Shown here: in pieces, positions 8,853 to 17,094 of the stretch
Layout of the letters: each line of letters opens with the position of its first letter
Position numbering within the stretch: the first letter of the stretch is position 1
NCBI RefSeq assembly: GCF_036014175.1
Contig: NZ_CP107917.1
Coordinates: 7,068,001-7,132,000, forward strand
Direction of reading: 5' to 3'
DNA length: 64,000 nt
DNA from: Streptomyces sp. NBC_00443
GTDB taxonomy: Bacteria > Actinomycetota > Actinomycetes > Streptomycetales > Streptomycetaceae
Notes under the pieces: generated by a model
What the model saw: only the letters and a program-made list of their open reading frames with translations
Database searches by the model: none
What the model was told of the DNA's origin: nothing
Made by a program: the position numbers and the translations under genes

Positions 8853-10205
8853 ATGACGCCTTCTCCCGCCGGTCTCATCATCACCCGGTGCACGGTGCTC
8901 ACGCACGACGATCATGAGGGGATCGGGTTCGCCGAGGACGCGGCGATCGTCGTACGGGACGGGGCCGTCGAGGCGGTGATCAGCAGCGCGGAGGCCGAGG
9001 GGCTGACCGCGACCGAGCGTATCGACGCCCATGGCCAGGTCGCCCTCCCCGGCCTCGTCAACTGCCACACCCACGCCCCCATGGTCGCCCTGCGCGGGGT
9101 CGCCGAGGACCTGCCCACCGACGAGTGGTTCAACGACGTCGTGTGGCCCATCGAGTCCAACCTCACCGAGCAGGACGTGGAGTCGGGGGCGCGGCTCGCC
9201 TGCGCCGAGATGATCCGCGGGGGGGTCACCTGTTTCGCCGACCACTACTTCTCGATGGACGCCGTCGCCGCCGTGGTCGAGGAGTGCGGCATCCGTGCCC
9301 ACCTCGGCGAGGCCTACTTCTCCTCCCAGGGCGCTCAAGGGCGGGAGAGGTCACTGGAGTTCGCGCTACGGCATCGCGGCGGCGCGGACGGCCGTATCAC
9401 CACCACCCTCGCCCCGCACGCCCCCTACACCGTCGACGACGCCGACCTGGCCGCCACCGCCGAACTCGCCCGCGAGTACGGCCTGTCCGTCCACCTCCAC
9501 GCCTCCGAGAACCGCGACCAGGCCGAGGCGAGCCTCGCCCGCCACGGCGTCACGCCGATCGAGGTGCTCCGGCGCACCGGCATCCTCGACGTCGACGTCC
9601 TCATCGCGCACGGCACCGGCATCCTCGACCGCGACCTGCCGGCCCTGCGGAACGCCTCCGGCCGTGTCGCCGTCGCCAGCGCCCCACGCGGCTACCTCAA
9701 GTTCGCCTGGCCCACCACCACACCCGTACGCGCCCTGCGCGACCTCGGCATCCCCGTCGGCCTCGCCACGGACGGCGCCGCCTCCAACAACTCCCTCGAC
9801 GTATGGGAGTCGATGGCCCTCACCGCCCTCATCCAGAAGTCGGCCACCGGCGATCCCCGCTGGCTGACAGCTCGTCAAGCCCTGCACCACGCCACGCTCC
9901 AGAGCGCCCGCGCGGTCGGACTCGGTGAGGTGGTCGGCAGCATCGCGCCCGGCCGGCGCGCCGACATCATCCTGGTCGACCTCACCGGCCCGCACACCCA
10001 GCCCGTCCACGACCTCGCCGCCACGCTCGTGCACAGCGCCCGCTCCTCCGACGTGCGCACGACGATCGTGGACGGGCGCGTGCTGATGCGAGACCGGGAA
10101 CTGCTGACCATCGATGTGCCCGCCGTCGTACGGGAGTTGGGCGAGCGGATGCCCGCGCTCCTGGACCGCGGTCACGGCAAGCGCATCCAGGAGTACGACA
10201 CCTGA
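8853..10205 (+). CDS. amidohydrolase family deaminase (MtaD/TrzA-like)
   Basis: 450-residue metal-dependent hydrolase of the amidohydrolase superfamily, closest in pattern to 5-methylthioadenosine/S-adenosylhomocysteine deaminases and chlorohydrolases (TrzA/AtzA group). Visible metal and catalytic residues are His72 and His74 in LVNCHTHAPM, His216 and Glu219 in VHLHASEN, His253 in LIAHGTG and Asp307 in LATDGAASNNS. The last part (ADIILVDL ... TTIVDGRVLM) is the composite-domain beta sandwich. Likely role is hydrolytic deamination of a purine or related ring; the exact substrate is not determined. It is followed 33 bases later by a P450 gene on the same strand that has its own -10 box. Confidence 0.88.
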   Translation: MTPSPAGLIITRCTVLTHDDHEGIGFAEDAAIVVRDGAVEAVISSAEAEGLTATERIDAHGQVALPGLVNCHTHAPMVALRGVAEDLPTDEWFNDVVWPIESNLTEQDVESGARLACAEMIRGGVTCFADHYFSMDAVAAVVEECGIRAHLGEAYFSSQGAQGRERSLEFALRHRGGADGRITTTLAPHAPYTVDDADLAATAELAREYGLSVHLHASENRDQAEASLARHGVTPIEVLRRTGILDVDVLIAHGTGILDRDLPALRNASGRVAVASAPRGYLKFAWPTTTPVRALRDLGIPVGLATDGAASNNSLDVWESMALTALIQKSATGDPRWLTARQALHHATLQSARAVGLGEVVGSIAPGRRADIILVDLTGPHTQPVHDLAATLVHSARSSDVRTTIVDGRVLMRDRELLTIDVPAVVRELGERMPALLDRGHGKRIQEYDT

Positions 10206-10225
10206 GCCGAGTGCACCCGAGTGCA

Positions 10226-10231
10226 TAGTCT
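10226..10231 (+). promoter_or_regulatory. leaderless -10 box for the P450 gene
   Basis: TAGTCT ends seven bases before the ATG at 10239. A direct repeat GAGTGCA (two copies, 10209-10225 region) lies immediately upstream and could be a regulator site. Confidence 0.45.
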
Positions 10232-10238
10232 GAGGTCC

Positions 10239-11423
10239 ATGGATCTCGCCGACGGCCTTCTCGGTCACCCGTACGACGTGTACCGGCGCCTGCGCGACAC
10301 CGCCCCGGTGCACCGCATCGCCGGACCCGACGGCAGTCCCGCCTGGCTCGTCACCCGGTACGACGACGTCCGCGAGGCCCTCGCAGACCCCCGGCTGTCC
10401 CTGGACAAACGGCATGCGGCGCCCGGCACTTACCGTGGCCTCGCCCTGCCGCCCGCCCTCGACGCCAACCTCCTCAACATGGACCCGCCCGACCACACCC
10501 GGATCCGCCGCCTGGTCGGCCGTGCCTTCACCCCGCGCCGCGTCGAACAGCTCCGCACGCCCATACGGCGGACCGCCGACCGACTCCTCGACGCCCTCGG
10601 CCCGCACGGCACCACCGACCTGATCGCCTCCTACGCCGCCCCCCTCCCCATCACCGTCATCTGCGACCTCCTCGGCGTCCCCGACGAGCACCGACGGGAC
10701 TTCCGGGAGTGGACCGACGCCCTGGTCGCCCCCGACCCGGCGCGACCGCAGGCCGCGAAGGAGGCCGTCGTGGCGATGCTCGGGTTCTTCACCCGGCTCC
10801 TCGCCGACAAGCGCAGGGAACCCGCCGACGACCTGCTCGGCGACCTCATCGCGGTCCGTGACACCGACGGCGACCGGCTGGGCGAGGACGAGCTGATGTC
10901 CCTCGCCTTCCTCATCCTGTTCGCCGGGTACGAGAACACCGTGCAGCTCATCGGTAACGCCGTGCTCGCCCTGCTCGACCACCCCGAGCAACTGGCGGCC
11001 CTGCGTGAGGAACCGTCCCGAATACCCTCCGCCGTCGAGGAGTTCGCCCGCTACGAGGGCCCGGCCCTGCTCGCCATCCGGCGCTTCCCGACCGAGGACG
11101 TGACCATCGGCGGCGTGACCGTCCCCGCCGGGGACACCGTCCTGCTCTCCCTCTCCGCCGCCAACCGCGACCCCGTCCGCTTCCCCGACGCCGACCGCCT
11201 CGACCTCGGCCGCGACGCCTCCGGTCACCTCGCGCTCGGACACGGCATCCACTACTGCCTCGGCGCCCCGCTCGCCCGCGCCGAGACCGAGGTCGCCCTG
11301 GCTGCCCTGCTGCACCGGTTCCCCGAACTCGCCCTCGCGGACGACGACCTCCGGTGGCGCCGCTCGCTGCGCGCCCGTGGCCTGCTCGCGCTGCCGGTGA
11401 CGTACGCCGAGAAATTCTCCTGA
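10239..11423 (+). CDS. cytochrome P450
   Basis: 394-residue soluble bacterial (class I) cytochrome P450 monooxygenase. Cys340 in LGHGIHYCLGAPLAR is the heme thiolate; the I-helix oxygen-activation motif is AGYENT (229-234), with Asn where many P450s have another residue before the Thr; the K-helix ExxR is Glu268-Arg271; and the MDPPDHTRIRRLV segment (81-93) is the family C-helix region. No ferredoxin or reductase gene is next to it, so electrons must come from elsewhere. No biosynthetic cluster surrounds it, and the substrate is unknown. Confidence 0.95.
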   Translation: MDLADGLLGHPYDVYRRLRDTAPVHRIAGPDGSPAWLVTRYDDVREALADPRLSLDKRHAAPGTYRGLALPPALDANLLNMDPPDHTRIRRLVGRAFTPRRVEQLRTPIRRTADRLLDALGPHGTTDLIASYAAPLPITVICDLLGVPDEHRRDFREWTDALVAPDPARPQAAKEAVVAMLGFFTRLLADKRREPADDLLGDLIAVRDTDGDRLGEDELMSLAFLILFAGYENTVQLIGNAVLALLDHPEQLAALREEPSRIPSAVEEFARYEGPALLAIRRFPTEDVTIGGVTVPAGDTVLLSLSAANRDPVRFPDADRLDLGRDASGHLALGHGIHYCLGAPLARAETEVALAALLHRFPELALADDDLRWRRSLRARGLLALPVTYAEKFS

Positions 11424-11502
11424 AATTCTCCGGGCGGGCGATGAGTTATGCCCCTCGCACCGGTCACCACCCAGAACGGACCGTTGCACAGGAGGGGCGC
11501 CC

Positions 11503-12192
11503 ATGTCGCTTCCGGAGATCGTCTCGCGCGCGCAGTGGCGCGCGGCGCGCGAGGAACTGCTGGTCAAGGAGAAGGCAGCCACACGCGCGCGTGACGCGCT
11601 GGGGGCCGAGCGGCGCAGACTGCCCATGGTCGAGATCGACGAGGAGTACGTCTTCGAGGGCGGCGACGGCAAGGCCACCCTGCTCGACCTCTTCGAGGGG
11701 CGGCACCAACTCGTCGTCTACCACTTCATGTTCGCCCCGGACTGGGACGCCGGATGCCGCAGTTGCTCCGGGTTCCTGGACCAGGTCGGGCATCTGGCGC
11801 ACCTCAAGGCGCGGGGCACGACTCTTGTCGCCGTCTCCAGGGCGCCGTACACGAAGATCCTGCCGTTCAAGGCGCGCATGGGCTGGACGGTGCCTTGGTA
11901 CTCGTCCTACGGCAGCGACTTCAACCATGACTTCGAGGCGACCCTGGAGCACGAGGGCGAGCTGGTGGAACGACCCGGCGTGAGCTGTCTCCTGCGGGAC
12001 CGGGACCGCGTCTTCCACACCTACTCGACGTATGAGCGCGGCCTCGACGGACTGGGCTCGGCCACCGGCTTCCTGGACCTCACCGCGCTGGGTCGGCAGG
12101 AGGCGTGGGAGGAGCCCAAGGGGCGTGCGTCGGCTCTCGGGGCGCCTGCGGGCAGTGAACGTATCCGATATCACGACGAGTACGAGGACTGA
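11503..12192 (+). CDS. DUF899 family protein (thioredoxin-like)
   Basis: 229-residue member of the DUF899 family, thioredoxin-fold proteins of unknown function. Characteristic segments are LPEIVSRAQWRAAREELL at the start, VVYHFMFAPDWDAGCRSCSG (a Cys-x-x-Cys pair replacing the thioredoxin active site region) and the LLRDRDRVFHTYSTYERG segment. The ATG at 11503 follows AGGAGG with an eight-base gap. It stands alone between the P450 gene and the small gene at 12347. Confidence 0.9.
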   Translation: MSLPEIVSRAQWRAAREELLVKEKAATRARDALGAERRRLPMVEIDEEYVFEGGDGKATLLDLFEGRHQLVVYHFMFAPDWDAGCRSCSGFLDQVGHLAHLKARGTTLVAVSRAPYTKILPFKARMGWTVPWYSSYGSDFNHDFEATLEHEGELVERPGVSCLLRDRDRVFHTYSTYERGLDGLGSATGFLDLTALGRQEAWEEPKGRASALGAPAGSERIRYHDEYED

Positions 12193-12346
12193 CACAAGAA
12201 GTAGCGGCTGATCATCGAGAGTGATCAGAAGCTCACACATCGCGGTGAACGAGTGTCAACTACGTCTCAGTCCCGTCACCGGGCGAGGCGATTCACCTCC
12301 GGCAGGCGTTAACTCCTACAAGTACGACGCTTTCGGGAGGTGCAGG

Positions 12347-12532
12347 GTGGTGAACGGGCGAACAGTGCTCGAACGCTTTCCCGCGGGAGGGCCGCGAGGT
12401 TCGTGGCCCGCGGAGGAGTTCGCACACGCGCGGCGGATGGAAGGTCTGGCCGCCGAGGTCGTCATGGACCTCGCCACGGACGCGTTCCTGGTGATCGTCC
12501 GCAGTGACATGGCGGTCGACGTCGCGGCGTGA
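12347..12532 (+). CDS. small conserved Streptomyces protein of unknown function
   Basis: 61-residue protein reading VVNGRTVLERFPAGGPRGSW onward, of a type I recognise from many Streptomyces genomes but which has no assigned function. It has no signal peptide, membrane segment or metal motif. Two adjacent GTG codons (12347 and 12350) are possible starts, both served by GGGAGG at 12335-12340. The frame is open further upstream but the codon use there is not coding-like. It ends just before the 14-base repeat array. Confidence 0.7.
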   Translation: MVNGRTVLERFPAGGPRGSWPAEEFAHARRMEGLAAEVVMDLATDAFLVIVRSDMAVDVAA

Positions 12533-12552
12533 CGAGGGCACGTGACATGAGA

Positions 12553-12636
12553 GCGCGTCAGACAAGGCGCGCCAGATGAGCCGTGTCAGATGGGGCGCGT
12601 CAGATGAGGCGCCTCCGATTAGGCGCCTCTGATGAG
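12553..12636. repeat. tandem repeat, six 14-base units
   Basis: Six contiguous 14-base units with consensus GCGCGTCAGATGAG fill the space between the small gene and the terminator. Units 2, 4 and 6 are closest to consensus. A more degenerate seventh unit may precede it. Confidence 0.85.
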
Positions 12637-12640
12637 GTTC

Positions 12641-12661
12641 GGCCCGGCTTCGCGCCGGGCC
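12641..12661. terminator. bidirectional hairpin terminator
   Basis: An eight-pair stem (GGCCCGGC with GCCGGGCC) closes a TTCGC loop between convergent genes. There is no U-tract, as is common in Streptomyces. Confidence 0.65.
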
Positions 12662-12671
12662 CTCGTCGAGG

Positions 12672-14615
12672 TCAGCCCGCCTTCGGCGCGGGGACCCGCG
12701 TGGTGAACTGCCCCGCCTGAAGCGAGTACAGCTCCGCGAAGACACCGCCCGTGGCCAGCAGCTCGTCGGGCGTGCCTGACTCCACCAGCTTGCCTTGGTC
12801 GAGGACATGCACCAGATCGGCGTGGCGTACGGACGCCAGCCGGTGGGTGATGAGGACGACCGTCTGGCCGGTGGAGGCCAGGGCGCGGATCTTCTCGAAG
12901 ACCTCCAGTTCGGCCCGTGCGTCCAGGGCCGCGGTCGGCTCGTCCACGATCAGGATGCGGCCACGCCGGTAGGCGGCCCGGGCGATCCCGAGCCGCTGCC
13001 ACTGGCCGCCGGACAGCTCGTGCCCGCCGTTGAACTGACGGGCCAGCAGGGTGTCCAGGCCCCGCGGCAGATCGGCCACCACGTCCCCGGCCCCGGCCTC
13101 GGCGACCGAGGCGGCCAGACGCTCCTCGGTGAGGGGCGCGGAGGAGCGGCCCACGGAGACGTTGACCCGGGCGGTGAACGGCCAGCGCTTGAAGTCCTGG
13201 GCCACCATCGCGATGCGCTCGGCGAGTTGGTGCCGGTCGGCGCCGGCCGCGTCGACCTCGTCCCAGAGGATGCGGCCCGAGTCCGGGGTGTAGAGCCCGG
13301 CCAGCAGTTTGACCAGGGTGGTCTTGCCGGAGCCGTTCTCGCCGACCAGCGCGATGATCCGGCCGAGGGGGAGGGTGAGCGTGACGTCGTCGAGGGCGGG
13401 GCGGGCCGATTCACCCGGGTAGCTGAAGCCGACGTTCTCGAAGCGGACCTCCCGCGGGTCCTCGGGCAGCGGGGCGCCGCCGAGCGGAATCGCCCGTTCG
13501 GCCGCCTCGACGTACAGCCGTTGCAGATCGCCCACGAAGAGCGCCTCCTCGTGGAGCGCGTTCACCTCCAGGACGAGGCTGTCGAGGCTCGACGAACCCG
13601 TGCGGATCGCGATGACGGCCGTACCCGCCACGGAGAGCGCCATGGCACCGGCGAGCAGCAGCCCGCCCAGCGTGGCGTAGGTCGCGACGGTCGCCAGCCC
13701 CGTCCACGCCGCCGCGATGAGCCCGGTGCGCGCAGCCAGCCCGGCCAGCCGTGCCTGCTCGGCCTCCGCCGTCTCCGACATCGCCCGGTAGTGGCGCAGG
13801 AGGAACGGCCCGACTCCGTGGACCCGGATCTCGGGCGCGGCGGCGGGTTCGGTCAGCAGCCCGCTGATCAGATGGCCGGCCCGGGAGTGCTGCACCCAGG
13901 TGTGGAAGGACTCGTAGCGTCGCCGGGCGTTGGTCAGGGCGCTCCAGGCGCTGGGCAGCGTCATCGTGGCGAGGAGGGGCAGCAGGGCGGGATGCAGCAC
14001 GGTGAGCACACCCGCAGCCGCGATCAGCGAGATGGCCGCGTTCACGACCCGCGTGCTGTACGAGATCATCCGGCGGGCGGCTCCGGCGCCGTACTGCGCG
14101 GTGTCCAGCAGCTTGTGGAAGGCGTGGTCCTCGATCGCGGCCAGCTCCACGGCCGCCGCCCGCTCCAGATACAGCTCGGTCGCCACCCGCTCCACCTTGG
14201 GCTCCAGGCGCCCGGTGGCGTAAGTCGACGCGGCTCGCAGCAGCGTCGAGACCACCATCACGGCGGCCATGGTGACCAGCGCGGGAACGGCACCCCGTAA
14301 CCGGTCCTCCAGAGCCCCGCCCCCGATCAGCCGCCCCAGCACACTGTTCACGGCAAGCAATCCGACCGCCTGTCCAAGGCCGCGCCCCACCTCGGCCACC
14401 AGCACGGTCCGCGCGGCCCGCCGGTCGGCCTGCCAGGCGAGCCGGAAGCTCGACGACAGCAGGGACGGCAGCCGCGTCACCATCGCCCGGAAGTTCAGCT
14501 CCAGAAAGGCGTCCCGATGCCGGTTCCACCCCATGTCGTACCGCAACGGCCCCCCGAAGAGCAGCTGCTCCGACTCGGACACCTCGGGCCCACCAGTAGC
14601 GCGTTTCTTCCCCAC
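12672..14615 (-). CDS. ABC exporter half-transporter (membrane domain fused to ATPase)
   Basis: 647-residue type IV ABC exporter half. The membrane domain occupies about residues 55-345 with around six hydrophobic segments, the ATPase domain about 388-620. The nucleotide-binding motifs are Walker A GENGSGKTT (425-433), the signature LSGGQWQR (534-541) and Walker B ILIVDEP (554-560). It is single-gene and would act as a homodimer or pair with an unlinked partner; cargo is unknown. The N-terminal 50 residues before the first membrane helix are an extension. Start is GTG at 14615 with a GGGGGAGG Shine-Dalgarno. Confidence 0.92.
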   Translation of the reverse strand: MGKKRATGGPEVSESEQLLFGGPLRYDMGWNRHRDAFLELNFRAMVTRLPSLLSSSFRLAWQADRRAARTVLVAEVGRGLGQAVGLLAVNSVLGRLIGGGALEDRLRGAVPALVTMAAVMVVSTLLRAASTYATGRLEPKVERVATELYLERAAAVELAAIEDHAFHKLLDTAQYGAGAARRMISYSTRVVNAAISLIAAAGVLTVLHPALLPLLATMTLPSAWSALTNARRRYESFHTWVQHSRAGHLISGLLTEPAAAPEIRVHGVGPFLLRHYRAMSETAEAEQARLAGLAARTGLIAAAWTGLATVATYATLGGLLLAGAMALSVAGTAVIAIRTGSSSLDSLVLEVNALHEEALFVGDLQRLYVEAAERAIPLGGAPLPEDPREVRFENVGFSYPGESARPALDDVTLTLPLGRIIALVGENGSGKTTLVKLLAGLYTPDSGRILWDEVDAAGADRHQLAERIAMVAQDFKRWPFTARVNVSVGRSSAPLTEERLAASVAEAGAGDVVADLPRGLDTLLARQFNGGHELSGGQWQRLGIARAAYRRGRILIVDEPTAALDARAELEVFEKIRALASTGQTVVLITHRLASVRHADLVHVLDQGKLVESGTPDELLATGGVFAELYSLQAGQFTTRVPAPKAG

Positions 14616-14782
14616 CGTCCACCCTCCCCCGACCGCCCTGGCGACGGAGGGCCACTATGGCGGGGCGGGCGCGCCCGGGGGAGGGCGTGAGTGAGGGCGA
14701 GAGGTGCGCGCGGGCGTACGCCGCGAGGGCGGGGTCCGGGACGCGAGAGGGCCGGTCACTCTTCGGCGCCGGCCCAGGCATT

Positions 14783-14872
14783 CCAGCCCGTCTGGGGGTA
14801 CCCCCTCTGGGGGAGTTTGAGGACGAGGCCCGCAGGGCCGAAGCGGGGTCCAGGGGGCGGCAGCCCCTTGGT
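14783..14872. repeat. dispersed Streptomyces intergenic repeat
   Basis: A roughly 90-base GC-rich block containing the 12-base palindrome GGGGGTACCCCC (14794-14805), then GGGGGAGTTTGAGGACGAGG and GGGGGCGGCAGCCCC. I recognise this composite as a repeat scattered through intergenic regions of many Streptomyces chromosomes; it is the main content of the gene-free stretch 14616-14939. Its function is not known to me. Confidence 0.6.
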
Positions 14873-14939
14873 ACAGGACGACAACAGGCGGCGCCCCGTC
14901 ACCCACAGCCCCCGAAACCCCCGCCCAACCGGCGGAGCC

Positions 14940-15374
14940 TCACGCAGAGATCTGCCGCTGCCACGTAGGCGTAGTCCCCGTGACCCTGCACAACGCCAGA
15001 TACAGCGGAATCGGCGGCGTATAGGGCACGGTCCCGTCGGGCCGATGGATCAGTCGAGGCGTGTCCAGAGCAACCGCGCCCGTCAGGTACCGCGCGGACG
15101 CCGGCCACTCCAGTGCGTAGTCCGAGTCGGCCGGCACGATCCACCACCAGTGCGCCTCATCGGCGTACACACACCCGACCCGAGGCAGCCGAGGCATGAT
15201 CAGAGGCCCGTAACGGGCGGGAACAGCCACCGCGTCGAAGCCCAGTGGCGCCGTCATCCCCTCGGGGACCGGCAGCCGTCGAGGCGCCCCGGCCGCGGGC
15301 ATGTCGCGGCGAAGGCGGACCAGCGTGTCCAGGCTCAGTACCTGACCGCCGCCGGACGCGCCCCTCACAGCCAT
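14940..15374 (-). CDS. conserved hypothetical protein of the WhiJ-type cluster
   Basis: 144-residue soluble protein without a recognisable domain. The middle carries a Trp-rich segment, DEAHWWWIVPADSDY, and the protein is Pro- and Leu-rich. The ATG at 15374 overlaps the end of the upstream ATPase gene by ten bases, so it is translated from the same message. Its place beside an anti-sigma-type ATPase and a WhiJ-like regulator suggests a role in that regulatory set; that is inference from position only. Confidence 0.7.
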   Translation of the reverse strand: MAVRGASGGGQVLSLDTLVRLRRDMPAAGAPRRLPVPEGMTAPLGFDAVAVPARYGPLIMPRLPRVGCVYADEAHWWWIVPADSDYALEWPASARYLTGAVALDTPRLIHRPDGTVPYTPPIPLYLALCRVTGTTPTWQRQISA

Positions 15375-16003
15375 GCGGACCCCGTTCCCCTGCCGTACTG
15401 AGCCTGTGCTTCGTCCTCGTCGCCAGAACCTCCGGGCGGACCCGGCTTGGGCCGGGATCCCCACCCGAGATCGTTGTTCGGCCCGGTGTCACCGCGGGAG
15501 GCGTCCTGGAACCCGCCCGCCCGTGGCAGATCGGCCCAGACCACCAGCCCGGACCCGTCCTCGCCTGCCCCCCAGGCATGGCAGAGGGCGTCTATGAGAA
15601 GCAGTCCCCTCCCGTGCTCCTCCTCGGGCCGCGCCGACAGCGGATGCGGCTCACCCGGCGCGCATCCTTCGTCGCGCACGGCTATGCGCACCAGGTCGGC
15701 GCCGTCGTGCAGCTCGCACACTATGTGCTCGCTGGCGGTGTGCACGATCGCGTTGGTGACCAGTTCCGACACGACGAGAGCCGCCGTGTCGCAGGTGTCC
15801 TCGCACACCGCCCAGCCGTTCAGCCGCGCCCTCGTCAGGCGTCTGGCCTGCGCGGGAGAGCCCGGATGTGCGGCCAGTTCGAAACGGAACCGGCGCTCGG
15901 CGGCGGTGTCCCGCTGGGGTCCCACTGTCGGGGCGGCGCCGAGGTCGTGGGGGACCACGGCGGCGTCTGTTCCTAAGGGCGGGGACGGAATCACGCTTGC
16001 CAC
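15365..16003 (-). CDS. ATP-binding protein, RsbW/anti-sigma factor-like HATPase
   Basis: 212-residue GHKL-fold ATPase of the anti-sigma/serine-kinase type found in large numbers in Streptomyces. The N box is ELVTNAIVHT, the G1 region VRDEGCAP and the G2 region HGRGLLLIDAL. An unstructured Gly/Pro/Asp-rich tail of about 50 residues follows the domain. Such proteins sit beside WhiJ/BldB-type genes in the abaA-like clusters of Streptomyces. I take GTG at 16003 as start (MASVIPSPP-type N-terminus, GGGGAG upstream); TTG at 16030 is an alternative but lies inside the palindrome described below. Confidence 0.85.
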   Translation of the reverse strand: MASVIPSPPLGTDAAVVPHDLGAAPTVGPQRDTAAERRFRFELAAHPGSPAQARRLTRARLNGWAVCEDTCDTAALVVSELVTNAIVHTASEHIVCELHDGADLVRIAVRDEGCAPGEPHPLSARPEEEHGRGLLLIDALCHAWGAGEDGSGLVVWADLPRAGGFQDASRGDTGPNNDLGWGSRPKPGPPGGSGDEDEAQAQYGRGTGSAWL

Positions 16004-16019
16004 TATCTCCCCGGCGTGA

Positions 16020-16055
16020 ACACTTGACAAGTGTCACTCTGGAAAATGCAGAGTG
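16020..16055. promoter_or_regulatory. two adjacent inverted repeats in the divergent promoter region
   Basis: ACACTTG-A-CAAGTGT (16020-16034) is a perfect palindrome with seven-base arms. It is followed directly by CACTCTG (16035-16041) and its exact inverse CAGAGTG (16049-16055), separated by GAAAATG. The first overlaps a TTGACA -35-like hexamer (16024-16029) reading toward the WhiJ-like gene. The arrangement looks like an operator between the divergent ATPase and regulator genes. Confidence 0.6.
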
Positions 16056-16142
16056 CTGTGTGACTCTCTGGAAGGCCGTGGCACACTGCTCGCAACAGCA
16101 TGTCGAACGGCGCCAGTTGAGATCACCGAAGATCCACCGGGA

Positions 16143-16217
16143 TCTTCGAATAGGTCTTCGAATGGCGCCGTCGGCCTGTCAGGATTCAGTCGACCTGTCG
16201 GGATTCATCGGGATTCA
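16143..16217. repeat. direct repeats upstream of the WhiJ-like gene
   Basis: TCTTCGAAT occurs at 16143-16151 and 16155-16163, twelve bases apart. Then CCTGTCAGGATTCA (16175-16188) and CCTGTCGGGATTCA (16194-16207) occur nineteen bases apart, with a third partial copy TCGGGATTCA at 16208-16217. All lie within 95 bases of the regulator's start. Confidence 0.75.
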
Positions 16218-16233
16218 TACGTGGAGGTGGAGC

Positions 16234-17094
16234 GTGAGCGAGCCGCGGTCCGCACCTACGGTCGGCCAGGTCGTCCTCGGCCGCCGCCTGCTCGACCTGC
16301 GCGAACGCGCCGGGCTCAAGCGCGAGGAGGCAGCCCGGGTGCTCCGGGTCGCTCCCGCGACGGTCCGCCGCATGGAGATGGCCGAGGTCGGGCTGAAGAT
16401 CCCGTACCTCCAACTGCTCCTGAAGGCCTACGGCATCTCCGACGACGAGGCAGACGCCTTTGTGCAACTGGCGGAGGAGGCCAACAGGCCGGGCTGGTGG
16501 CAGCGCTTCCACGACATCCTGCCCGGCTGGTTCTCGATGTACGTCAGCCTGGAGGGTGCCGCCGCGCTCATCCGGTCGTACGAACCCCACTTCGTGCCCG
16601 GCCTGTTGCAGACCGAGGACTACGCGCGCGGCGTGCTGAGGTCGGGCGCCATCGGCCAGACCAGCCCCGACGACATCGAGCGCCATGTCGCCCTGCGCAT
16701 GCAACGCCAGCAGTTGCTCACCCGTGAGGACGCGCCGCGGCTGTGGGTCGTGATGGACGAGACCGTGCTGCGCCGCCAGGTCGGCGGTCCGGAGGTGATG
16801 CGTGCCCAGATCGACCGGCTGCTCCAGGCCGCGAGGCTGCCCAACGTGACGCTGCAGGTGGCTCCCTTCGCGAACGGGCCGCACCCCGGCACGTACGGGC
16901 CCTTCGTGCTGTTCCGATTTGCCATGTCAGAACTGCCGGACATGGTCTACAGCGAGTACCTGACCGGCGCCGTCTACCTCGACGCGCGCACCGAGGTGGC
17001 TACCCACCTCGAGGTCATGGACCGCATGGCGGCGCAGGCCGCTACGGCACACCGCACGAAGGAGATCCTCCGGGATCTCCGCAAGGAGCTGTGA
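16234..17094 (+). CDS. WhiJ-like helix-turn-helix regulator (Xre HTH plus DUF5753)
   Basis: 286-residue regulator of the large Streptomyces family typified by WhiJ. An Xre-type helix-turn-helix occupies about residues 9-65 (GQVVLGRRLLDLRERAGLKR, then EEAARVLRVAPATVRRME), followed by the DUF5753/Scr1 domain (FVPGLLQTEDYARGVL, then the TLQVAPFANGPHPGTYGPF core). WhiJ works with a small DUF397 protein in developmental control in S. coelicolor; these paralogues are thought to act similarly in separate circuits. GTG at 16234 has GGAGG six bases upstream. The next gene starts immediately after its stop. Confidence 0.93.
   Translation: MSEPRSAPTVGQVVLGRRLLDLRERAGLKREEAARVLRVAPATVRRMEMAEVGLKIPYLQLLLKAYGISDDEADAFVQLAEEANRPGWWQRFHDILPGWFSMYVSLEGAAALIRSYEPHFVPGLLQTEDYARGVLRSGAIGQTSPDDIERHVALRMQRQQLLTREDAPRLWVVMDETVLRRQVGGPEVMRAQIDRLLQAARLPNVTLQVAPFANGPHPGTYGPFVLFRFAMSELPDMVYSEYLTGAVYLDARTEVATHLEVMDRMAAQAATAHRTKEILRDLRKEL

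Noticed and set aside
8853..11423. Start of a secondary metabolite cluster (amidohydrolase plus P450)
   Set aside because: No synthase, NRPS/PKS, terpene or RiPP gene is nearby, and the two genes have separate promoters.
9366..11678. A 770-codon open frame on the minus strand
   Set aside because: Antisense to the amidohydrolase, P450 and part of the DUF899 genes, with low-complexity Gly/Val/Glu composition.
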